From Porphyra umbilicalis (lineage: Eukaryota > Rhodophyta > Bangiophyceae > Bangiales > Bangiaceae): DNA of 64,000 nt. Numbering within the stretch: the stretch's first letter is position 1; each line of letters starts with the position of its first letter. Positions 29,950 through 39,220 of this stretch are shown here, piece by piece. The stretch is from positions 62,001-126,000 of the forward strand of contig KV918865.1 in assembly GCA_002049455.2 (NCBI GenBank). The letters are read 5' to 3'. The position numbers were made by a program, and so were the translations under genes. The notes beneath the pieces are model-generated. The model saw only the letters and a program-made list of their open reading frames with translations, was not told where the DNA came from and ran no database searches.

Positions 29950-31907
29950 ACTAAGGATGCTCTGCGCGTTAAAGCGCGCCAGCGTTGCCTCCTCCTCTGG
30001 CTGGATAGCCTCGAGGTGCTGGGCGAAGCACCCGTAGTTGGCCTCGCCGTCAACGGCGCGAGCCACGGCTTGTCCAATAATGGACAAAGCCGACTCGACA
30101 CCCCGTCCGTCCGCGCGCTCGCGCGAGCGCGTACACCGCGCGCGCGCGCCGACCCAAACAAGGCAACCGCCGCGGTGGAAGACGCGCGGGTCGGCCATGT
30201 GGCATCCACCGCCCGGGGCGGAGATGGCGAGCGATCGCGCCGCGGCGAATGCGGGCGGTAGCGGCCCTCTCGGGCGTCGCCAACGGCGTGAGCCCTGGTC
30301 CGACGACCACGACGCCACACCCCGAGATGGTTCGAAGTGATTCGAGTCATCGGGAGTGGCGCGTGCGGGTCCAACGCCCAGTCGAAATCGACACAAGGGT
30401 GGCGAAGGCAAAAGCCGTACTCCTTGGTCGGGTCGACCGTGACCCGCACCTGACGGGCTTCCCCGGAGTCGCGGTCGCGCCAGACGACGTCCTCAAGGAC
30501 CTCCCGCCAGGGAAACGCCGTCACGGCTTGACGCATCTTGCCGTACAAGACGTACTTGGCTTCGCCGTCGGGCGCGTCCTTCAACTTGGACGCATCCAAC
30601 GCGTCGAAATGACGAAGCGTCCTATCGTCCAAGTGGACGAAGAGCTTGTCCTCCTGCAGGGTGTGAACCCACGCAGCAACTAAGTTGCAGTAGTACTCGG
30701 AGTACACCTCCTGCCAGACTGAGCTGTAGGCGTTGCGCAACGCATCCGCCAGGTCCGACACCACTACGGGGGTCGCCACCCACAACCCCGTGTGGGGCTC
30801 CCACGCTGGGATAGGCGGAAGCCAACGGGACAAGTCGAACTCCCGTGGCGCACGGAGAAATCCAGCCGCCCACGCGGTGGGCATCAACTCGCGACCGCGA
30901 AAGAAGCGCGTGTCAGCGGCCCGACGGTGGTCGGATGGGAACATCGGCAGCCGAAAAGGGTTCGGCAACCCGGTGACCCGCGGACTGCGGTCATCCTCGA
31001 CGTTGTCTTTCTCCTCGTGCTTCACCAGCGCGAGCTGCTCGCGGTACGGCTCCAGACCGGAGGCGTGCACGAACGAGACCGAAAGGTCCTCGGCAAGAGC
31101 CCGCTTGAGGAAGACGGCCTTCGGCCAGTTGCGCAGCAAGCGGCAAAACGATTTGGTCGCCGCCTCGATCGTCTCTGTACCCTTCACAGGGAACAGAAGC
31201 GTATTGGCGTACACCAAGCGGTGGAACGGGTGCAAGGGCAATTGGTAACGCACGACCTCGTTGCAAAACGACACCACCTCGTACACACGACGCTGAGGAC
31301 CCTGGTTCCCAAAGTACGGGTCCCCATGGACCTCGGCCACGCGGTCGCCCGCGTGTTCCGGCAACCCGGCTTGCGCCATCACGTCGATGAAGTCGGGCAA
31401 CGCCTCGTAACGCGCGTAGACACGGCGCGTGTGCGCACGAGCGCGGTTGCGTACGCACATGTCGTACAGACGGTTGTCGGTGACCCGCGCGACCCCAACG
31501 ACCACCTCCACAGGGTCCGCGTGTACGTAGTACGAGCCGCGAGGCCAAAACTGGCGCAAGACCTCCGGGTCCGCGGAGCAATCCACTTCCGGATAGCCCC
31601 CCGCGGCGGCATGCCGCCGGGCTTGCCGCCCTTTCCGCCGTCGCCGCCGGGCTTGCCGCCCTTGCCGCCGTCGCCGCCGGGCTTGCCGCGCTTGTCGTCG
31701 CCGCAGCGCTTGCCGCCCTTGCCGCCGGCGCCGCCGGGCTTGCCGCGCTTGTCGTCGCCGCAGCGCTCGCCGCCCTTGCCGCCGTCGCCGCCGGGCTTGC
31801 CGCGATTGCCGCCGTGCGCGCCGCCCCCTCCACACCGCGCAAACCCACACTCACCAGGCCCACCACCTCGCGCTGTGCCACCTTGCGGCGGCGCACCCCT
31901 TCTCAAC
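29707..31907 (-). pseudogene. antisense ORF of Ty3 element 2, frameshifted
   Basis: Reading antisense to pol, the N-terminal part is collagen-like (GKPGGDGGKGG repeats, 31800-31608). A one-base deletion in a G run near 31600 shifts the frame to GYPEVDCSADPEV. A domain of about 430 residues follows (FWPRGSYYVHADP, YANTLLFPVKG, PIPAWEPHTGLWVATP, AFPWREVLEDVVW, VRVTVDPTKEYGFCLRHP). An SR-like linker (RRDRSPSPPRAV) comes next. A helical C-terminal block (ALSIIGQAVARAV ... EEEATLARFNAQSILSRR) is in yet another frame near 30100-29950. The layout and several motifs parallel the antisense protein of element 1. The function is unknown, and the frameshifts make this copy probably dead. Confidence 0.55.
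31608..31800 (-). repeat. GGN-type tandem repeats in antisense ORF
   Basis: Degenerate repeats of about 24-60 nt based on GGCAAGCCCGGCGGC encode glycine/lysine-rich, collagen-like units (GDDKRGKPGG, GDGGKGG). Confidence 0.7.
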
Positions 31908-32464
31908 CTTGCCGTTAGGCAGCGACCTGTGCGGGAGCTTGAAGACACGGGATGGACCCGTGCTGACACAATGCCGAACCGCACCCCGGCTTCCGCCCCG
32001 TCGCCAGGGGAGTCAACACCCCGACGAGGGCGTCGCCTGCCGGCACGACGACGACCACCCAGCCAGTGCTGCTCCGCGCGCACGCCTCGGTGCTAACCGG
32101 CCTGGAGGTGTGAACCCCACCCCCACGCTCGGTACCACGGACCCGCGTCCCGGCTTTCGCCGTGTCGTCGGGGTAGTCAAACTCCCGACGAAGGAGGCGC
32201 CACTCGGCGCCGACGACGGTTGCCCCAACACGTATTGCACGACGCCCCCGCGCACCAACGGGTCTTAACCCCGACGCTCGTCGCCTGTCAACCGGCCGCC
32301 TGGCCCCCACGCCGACGCCGACGCCGACTCGCCTGCGCGGGCGCGCGAACGCGCAAGCGCCGGTCGGAACCGCAGCGTCAGCTGCCCGCCACCCACGCCC
32401 ACGCGTGTGTGGCGGGACGTTAGCGACCGACGACGGCGAATCGCCACCTCCCCCCAATCGAGAC
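31908..32464. other. GC-rich region, probably 3' LTR of Ty3 element 2; no gene
   Basis: No coding frame is convincing. An approximately 80-bp segment near 31977-32056 (CCCGGCTTCCGCC, then GAGTCAACACCCCGACGA) recurs in degraded form near 32150-32220. A TG...CA LTR is expected here, but its limits cannot be fixed without the partner copy. Confidence 0.3.
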
Positions 32465-32469
32465 TGGGC

Positions 32470-32555
32470 TGTCGGGATTCGAAAATTGTACCACTCAGCT
32501 ACAGCCACAATACCGGTGTGAATGGTCCTGGGGAGTTTGAACTTTTAGTCCAACA
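32470..32555 (-). repeat. TRIM LTR (3' copy on minus strand)
   Basis: This is the 86-bp LTR. The A box version here is TAGCTGAGTGG, which also fits the TRGCNNAGYNGG consensus. Confidence 0.85.
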
Positions 32556-32722
32556 CTCCACCTAACTTCACAGGACCTCAAGTCGCCAGGTCTCACGTAA
32601 GAAGCCAATCCCAAGGCTCCTGCGACTGATTTCCTTCCAAGTCGCCAACTTGTGAGATTTGAACCTGCGCCCTCCTGCAAAGTCAACCAGCTCTAACTGG
32701 AATATTTTCTGGGCCCATAACC

Positions 32723-32808
32723 TGTTGGGATTCGAAAATTGTACCACTTAGCTACAGCCACAATACCGGTGTGAATGGTCCTGGGGAGTTCAAATTTATA
32801 GTCCAACA
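32723..32808 (-). repeat. TRIM LTR (5' copy on minus strand)
   Basis: This is the 86-bp LTR. It carries a TATAAAT-like motif near its start and TAGCTAAGTGG near its end, on the minus strand. Confidence 0.85.
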
Positions 32809-32813
32809 TGGGC

Positions 32814-33961
32814 AGCGCGCCCCCCACGGCTCCCGCCGCCTGGGCGGTTGCGCCCGCGCGGGCCCGTAAGAGGCCGCGATCGCCCAATCGGGCTTCACCA
32901 TCCTCGGATCTCACCGGGTCGGTTCGAATCTCGCGTTGGAGGTATGTAGCGTATCTCTGCTACCAATTGGCAATTAGCCACGAGTAGCCCGCTTGACTGG
33001 CTGAATCCACTGATTTGTGTGACTCGGCTTGTGGCACGCCCTTTGGGGGGTTACTTCCGCATTGTTTATTTTTTATTGCTTGTTTGCTTGCCCGTCTTAT
33101 CTCTCTGCCGGCACTCATTACGATCGCTTGATCGGATGGTCGATCGACCAGTGCCGTTGTTTGTATTAAACCACCGTGGGTCCGGGGTCGCCGTCGTCGG
33201 CACCACCCGGCTCCCCATCGGATACCCTTCAAAAAAAGGTCTTCTTTCTCGCCGCGACGGCGATCGAACTCGCTTTATTGCTTGGCTACGGTCGGTCTCA
33301 GTACACTGGTAATTGAACTAACGATATGAATACCACACGCTTGCCCGTCACTGCACTCAACACTCGCCCGCAACCCACCACACCAGGCCCCGCACCCGGC
33401 AATCCCCCCGCCCCCCCCACGCCCACCACCGCGCCCGACCATCCCCCGAACCCCACCACGACGGCCGTCGCACAGACAGCACGCCAGACACCGCGCACTC
33501 CGCACGCGCACCGCGCCACACCCAGCTACCCGCCACCTCTGACAGCCCCTCTCTGCCCACCGCCGCCGACACGGTGCCAGCCGGCACGGGCTGCTGACGG
33601 CGGGCTCGCCGTGGCGGCCGCCCGCCGCCACCGAGCCGACGGCGTCCGCCAGCGGGCCGGCCCTGCTGCAAATGCCGTTTCGGCTGGCCCGCCGAACGCC
33701 GCGACTCACCCCCGCACCTGTCGGGCACCCCCTCGCCCCGCAAGGCCCACCGGCGCACCCGCCGACACCCGCCCACTATCCCGCACCGTGCTCTTGTCAC
33801 GGAACCACGCTCCGCCCACTGCGACGCCACTGAGGCCGGAGCCGGAGTCTCCCGCCACTGCCGTAGACACGGTCGACGCAAGAGTGTGTTGGAAGAAAGA
33901 AACCATGCCCAGCGGGGAAATAAAAAAACCGTTGTATGCCTCCTCTATCATTTACTACGTG
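32814..33961. other. no gene recognised
   Basis: The left part has a B box-like GGTTCGAATCTC near 32921 without a matching tRNA fold. From 33000 to 33320 the DNA is AT-richer. From 33350 to 33880 it is C-rich and low in complexity, and long open frames there look like composition artefacts. The 3' end of the Harbinger-type element must lie within this stretch, but I could not find its inverted repeat. Confidence 0.35.
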
Positions 33962-35501
33962 TTACCCAGTGTAAGGGGCAAGCAGATCGCCTCGGTCGCA
34001 GAAGATGTCCGCAGTCAGGTCGTCGCGCAGGCTCTCGCACTCCGCCGGGTTCTGTGTCTCAGCCCACGCGTCAAAGTTGGCAGCCATGCGGGCGGCGGGC
34101 GGGTGAGAAGCCGGATGCAGAGCAGGAGGTGCGTTGCCGGCGGCGTCAATATTGCCCATTGAGGCCGCGACGCCGCCGGAGCCGTCGGCAGCGGCGCCGC
34201 CAGGTGCAGGTCCCCCGACGGCAGCACCACCGACAGCATGCGCCCCACCACTCTGTCCATCCCCGCCATCCGACACGCCACCGGCGTCGCCGCTTACGAC
34301 ACAGCTAATTCCACCATCACCCCCCGCCTCACGTCGACGGCGGCTCAAAAAGGTGCTACGACGGCTCTCTACACACAAGTTGTGCAAAATACAGATGGCC
34401 TTGTACGTGGTCACCAGCTGCGACACAGAGCGGTAGCGCAAAGGGTGGAGCGCAACATGGAGGCGCTTCATCAGGACGCCGAACAGGCGCTCCACGTCCT
34501 TGCGGATGGCCTCTTGGAGGCGGTTGAACATCGTCTGCTCCTCGGTGGACGGCTCAGGGTGAGGAGAGATCAGGAAAGCAAAGCGCGGGTAAATTCCGTC
34601 GACGAGGTAGTAGGGCAGCGTGCGCGTGTCGCCATTTATCGTGCAGGGCTTGTTGCGCGGCGGCCACCCACTGCCAGTAACGTCCAGGTACAGCGGCGAC
34701 TGGTGCATGACGTTGATGTCGTTCAGACTGCCAGGGGCCTCTACAAAGAGGTGCCACACCCACAGGTCCTCGTCACATACAGCTTCCACAACGATCTCTC
34801 GCTTTCCCTTCTGACTCTGATAGGCCCCCGCCATCCCCGTCTGACATTGGTGCCACTCCCAGTGACAACAGTCGAGGGAGCCGATAGACCCGGGCATCCC
34901 TTGCTCCTTGTTCCGCTCCATGATCTTGATCAGCTCGTCGTGGTTGGGTCTGCGCAAGTGGGAAAGATCCCCATCGCTTCACAATGAAGTCCATCAGCAA
35001 CTTGTTCGATGTCGCAATCGTCGTCCGGGACAGTCGCACGTACTCGTCGGCTCGGTCGGCCGCCTCGCCGTCAGCGATAACACGAAAAGCAGCCACCAAC
35101 TTCTGTAGTGGATGCGCTTGCAACTTGCCCGTGACATTGATCCGCTGTTGAAAAAAGGGCTCGTCCCTGACCGCCATGTAGACACGCCGGAACACAGCGC
35201 GAGGGACTCGGAACCACGTCTCGAAGTCCCGCTTGTCATAGATGGGCGGAAGACCACCGACACCAAAGTAGTCCCGTAACATGCCTTGCAAACCAGCCGC
35301 AAAGTCACGGCGCTTGTTTCCGCGGCGCCCGGTAGTAGATCCGCGATACCTCCATTGTCGGGCAATGCGTTGGGCGCGCGCGCGTCGGCTTACAGCCATC
35401 AGAACGTTGACATGAGCTTGGACAACGGCAGCTACATCCGCGCCGTCTTCTTCAGCCAGCAAGGTCGCAGTGGCTGAAAACTCCTCCTCCTCGCCGTCCA
35501 T
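33962..35501 (-). pseudogene. PIF/Harbinger transposase, one frameshift
   Basis: This DDE transposase of the DDE_Tnp_4 type starts at ATG 35501 (MDGEEEEFSATATL). The N-terminal part includes a helix-turn-helix-like segment (FETWFRVPRAVFRRVYMAV) typical of Harbinger proteins. Near 34969-34972, at a run of four C on the plus strand, the homology changes frame by one base. The catalytic core then follows. Counting from 34957, I assign D29 in GSLDCCHWEW, D120 in YYLVDGIYP and E156 in RKDVERLFGVL. A disordered Gly/Ala tail ends at 33962. The frameshift could be real decay or a homopolymer sequencing error. PIF elements usually need a Myb-like second protein, and none is seen next to it. Confidence 0.85.
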
Positions 35502-36620
35502 AGCGAGAGCAGGGACGCCGACGACCGGACCCCGTGGGGCGCAGGAAGCGGATGGCGAAAACAACAGGCGCGTGCATTCCGGCGTTAAGAGGGAGGAGTG
35601 CGGGGGGGGGGAGGCGACCGATGCACGCAGCGCCCGTCCCGAGCGAGATCGCGCAGGAGGAGGGAGCCAAGCGTGCACCGAGGGGTGGGGGGCTGAGATG
35701 GAGATGCCGGCGCGCAAGATAGCGACCGGCGCGTTCCGATCGCATCCGGACGGGGAGAAGGGGCGAGTGGGATGGAAACCACGAGCGATGCGGGCGGAGC
35801 ACGTGGTCGGTGGGATAAAGGAGGGGGCGCGTTGGCCGTGCTCGCGGGCGTGGTGGGTGAAAGAAACTCGGCGGCGGCGGGATGGGCGTGACGACGGCGG
35901 TGAGAAAGGGTGGGCGCCCCGTGGCATCCCCTAAATGGCGTGTCCGGCCGACGACTGCGGACAGCCACCCCAGCACACCCCCCCATCGCTGATGCCCGCC
36001 GGAATGATCCCCCACCCCCCCTTCCAGGCAGCACGCGTCGGGGTGCCCCCCCACCGCCCCCTTCAGGCAGCGCTCGTGCGGGCCCCTGCCACTGACGCAG
36101 GGTGGCTCGGAGGTCACCCCCTTCCAGATGGCACGGATCGCGGCATCCGCCATCCAGGGGCGACCGTTCGGGCTCTAGCACCCCGTCAGGCAGCTCTCAG
36201 GGCGCCCCAATCTCTGTGGCACAGCGCCCGGCCCAATCTCGCCCCTCCAGGCGGCGCAGTCGACGGCCCCTGCCGCCTTCGCGCCACGACCTCCCTCCAC
36301 GTGGGCCCCCAGGGAGGGCCAACGCAGGCACACCACACCCGGCTCGACAGCCCCCCCCTTCTCAGATTGCCCTGTGAGCGATGCGTGGGAGGCACGCGGA
36401 CGCAAAAACATCCGACGCGCTTCCCTCTGAGCACGCCGTAACCGAAAACTCTCGCGAGAGCTGTCGGTCCGCTGTGGAGAGGAGTGGTCCAGATCGATAA
36501 TTTCTCGCTTCCGAAAGATATTGAAAAACCAAGGCTGATTGTGGGCCCACGCGTTGCTCGCTTAAGCGTGCTATCTTCTGTACTGTTTTGAATCGTTCGA
36601 CCAATGTGAGAGCATACAAG
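35502..36620. other. no gene; degenerate C-rich minisatellite
   Basis: Up to 35940 this is probably the 5' flank of the Harbinger-type gene. From about 35990 to 36290 a motif around CCCCCTTCCAGGCAGC recurs at uneven spacing of about 45-55 bp, so it looks like an eroded tandem repeat. No coding frame is convincing. Confidence 0.4.
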
Positions 36621-36670
36621 AATGGGGTCGGCTTGGGACCGACCCCATTTCCGGTCGGGAATGGGGTCGG
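36621..36670. repeat. short perfect hairpin plus direct repeat
   Basis: AATGGGGTCGG (36621-36631) is followed after 7 nt by its exact reverse complement (36639-36649). The same 11-mer recurs at 36660-36670. Confidence 0.7.
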
Positions 36671-39220
36671 TCCGGCACAGTCCCCATTTCTGAAACCAAC
36701 ATATGCGTTGTACTTACGTCATTTGATTCGGTTAAAACAAAGCCTAAATGGGGTCGCAGACGTTGATGCGGGAGCGTTCCGGCCCCATTTCCTCAATATT
36801 GAGACACGTTTGCGCCACGTTGCGCCACGTTTCGCAAATATGACTTGGGGCCGACGTTGCAGGGTTTGCTCTCATTGGTGCCATGTGCTATACCCACGCT
36901 GGTCTTTGACTTGTTGTAGGCATCCGTCTCCTGCACCGCATAGGGTTGTGGCATCATCCCCCATCATCACGTCAAGCCGCATGGTATGATACATGGAATT
37001 GTGCTCGTGTATGTTTGTGGGTGATACGTTTGTAGGTGATATGTGGACGTCGCTCGAGCTGCCAGTACATGTGATGGTCTCTGTGTGCAGCGCGTCTGAC
37101 ACGAGCATCTGTCTCCTCTGCGCGGCGTTCCCTTCTCATTTGCTTCTGTGTGCAGGATGTGTTCTTGGCATGCGCATTGGTCCTCCTTGTTTCTTTTCAT
37201 TCCCAGATCTACGCGAGGCTGCTAGGTACATGCACCTTCACTTTTCCCGCACGGCGGCGTGATGCGTGCGTGGCGGTCCTTTTCCTGTGCGGGCGTGTGA
37301 GATGTGGCTGCCCGACTTGTGGGCGGGAGTCATGGTGGGCTCGCAGCACGGGAAGCGTCGGCGACGGGGCCGGTGTGAGAGATGAAGACACGAGTCGTCG
37401 GATCTGGTCGTGCACGCGTCATCCAGTTGGCACGCGTCACGCACTTAACGCCAAAGAACTGGGACACTTCCGGTCACGTGACCGCAACTGTTCCGTATTT
37501 ACAAAACAACCAGTTTCACCAATATTTTGCATCCGAAACTAGTTTGCAAGCGATGTCCGATTTTTACCCAATGCAAACCAGTTTTAACCAATTACGATAA
37601 ACCAGTTGGGCAACCCTACGTCGCACATCGGGTGCCAGCAAACGAACGCATTATTCCAGGCACGTGCGTGCAATACCCTGGCCTTCAGGGCGGTGGCGCG
37701 CTCGGCGACGCATTGACACCGGGCACGCCGGCCGGTTCTATGGCCGTGAGCGCGCACGGGGGCACGTACAGCCACGTTGCCGTGGTGGCGGGGGCGTCGG
37801 GCGAGGAAAGGGGTGCCGCCTCCGCCACCGCAGCGGCGGCGGCCCACCGGCGTCGCGCCGCGCCCACGGGCGAGGCCGTCACTCCGCCGCGCAGCGCACC
37901 TGCGCACGGCGGGCAGGGCGGCCGACACGGCGCACGGGCGGGCGGGTGGGACTGAACGCCGCGCGACGAGACGCCTGTAGCCGCGCCGCTAGATGGCGTG
38001 AGCAACCGCCGAAGCGCCGCCGCAACCGAAGACGGTGCGCAGGCACGATCACCCGCGGGTCATCGTGGGCGCTTCAAGCCCCGGAAGTCGCTGCGCGCGG
38101 TCACCGCGCGCAACTCGGGGCGGTAGAGGGGGCACGGGGGCAGGCTCTGTCTTAACCCAGTGACCCGTGTGGCAGGACAGTCCTCTTCAGCCACGTAACT
38201 CCATTCGTTTTTAGCGTCATCGCGACCCTTCCAACACTGACACGCCCTCAGATCCCTGAGGACACGAATGCAGGCTGCCACCTCTGAAACGAAGAGCAAG
38301 TCCCTTGATCTAAGTATATGTGGGCATCTTTACACTTTGAGAGCACCCTGTCCTAAAGGCCAGGGAATTTCCTCAGTTTCTCGTTGGGGGCACATCGCCC
38401 GGACCAATCGATTTTCATCAGTCGCAGCGATCGGCAGTCGTCCGGCACAACGAACAGCAGACGACAGCCGCCTCGTCGTGAGGTACGTTCTGGGCTTCAA
38501 TGGCCTCAGGAGAGGGGTCTCCAATATTTGTTGACAAGCAGGTATTGAGAGCTGACAACCCTGCTGACACTTCTTGCTTCGCCTGTCTGACACCGCTACT
38601 CGTATTTGTAGCTGTCCTTACTGGGTGATTTTAAGTGCAGCTTATTCGCTTAACGATGGCACACTAGTCGGAGAGGTGTCAGCAGGGTCCCACACGCCAG
38701 CGTCATACAGCAGCCAGTGCTCGGGTGCAGCGTGGCGAGGCGGACATGCGGGCAGAGCGTCTTGATTGCCGCCACCATCAGGCCAGAGCACCCGCCTGTC
38801 GTGGCCGACTGCTTGCCACGTGCTCGCATTCCCCGACCGATCGTCGACTGTACCGTACCGCAGTGCGTCTTGCACGGAGCTCAGAAGTGCGACGGAAGCG
38901 GCTGGCTGGGAAGGTGGTGCTTGTCGTAGTTCACGTGTTCTCGTGCACCATCGCAGTCACTGTCCTTGTCCGCTGCCTTGAGCGCCGGTCCTGGTACGCT
39001 TCCACCCGTGCTCGCGCAGTCAGGCCAAAGGTTGAGAATAGCACAGCAAAATACATGAGGCAGAACACATAACACTCTCTACTGTAGCGGGCAATGGCTG
39101 GTACTCTCGTGGTGCACACATGCAATTCTTCTTTTCCCCTCAACCCAAGTCAGCAAGCTTGCAGACGGTCAGATGGCATCAGCACTACATGGCAACAATT
39201 GGCAGCTCCACTCAGGCAGC
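36671..39220. other. no gene recognised; possible hAT end at 37618
   Basis: This mixed-composition DNA has no convincing coding frame. The segment 37505-37618 contains several AACCAGTTT-like motifs and ends GGGCAACCCTA, which resembles the right end of a hAT element. Sequence from 37680 to 38110 is GC-rich and low in complexity, and its open frames look like composition artefacts. Confidence 0.35.

Larger units (their letters stand above)
25492..31907 (+). mobile_element. Ty3/gypsy chromovirus, 5'-truncated (element 2)
   Basis: This second Ty3 element is clearly different from element 1, with lower GC and a different pol sequence. It begins in the middle of protease at the exact outer edge of element 1's 3' LTR and has no 5' LTR or gag. 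It continues through RT, RNase H, integrase, a chromodomain and a long C-terminal extension to 29655, followed by an antisense ORF. The 3' LTR must lie beyond about 31.9 kb. Without a 5' copy I could not define it, so the right limit given is only the end of the antisense ORF. Confidence 0.8.
32470..32808 (-). mobile_element. TRIM (miniature LTR retrotransposon) with tRNA-like LTRs
   Basis: Two 86-bp direct repeats (32470-32555 and 32723-32808) differ at only a handful of positions and enclose 167 bp. On the minus strand each starts TGTTGGACTA and ends in CCAACA or CCGACA. A perfect 5-bp target duplication, TGGGC, lies at 32465-32469 and 32809-32813. A purine tract (AGGTGGAG) immediately precedes the 3' LTR on the minus strand, which sets the orientation. 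There is no coding capacity, as in TRIMs, which are moved by other elements' proteins. Unusually, each LTR contains a pol III A box-like sequence (TAGCTAAGTGG) and a B box-like sequence (TTTTCGAATCCC). Confidence 0.85.

Noticed and set aside
32890..32950. Possible tRNA gene around GGTTCGAATCTC
   Set aside because: The B box-like match has no correctly spaced A box and no cloverleaf or acceptor stem could be drawn.
31900..33300. 3' LTR of Ty3 element 2
   Set aside because: Without the 5' LTR no repeat pair exists here, and several TG...CA limits are possible. The two 86-bp repeats belong to the TRIM instead.
33326..34162. 278-codon plus-strand frame
   Set aside because: It is C-rich Pro/Thr low complexity running into the antisense strand of the Harbinger-type gene.
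36941..37618. hAT element between TAGGGTTG at 36941 and CAACCCTA at 37618
   Set aside because: The inverted repeats agree over only about 8 bp and the 8-bp flanks differ, so the pair is not accepted as one element.
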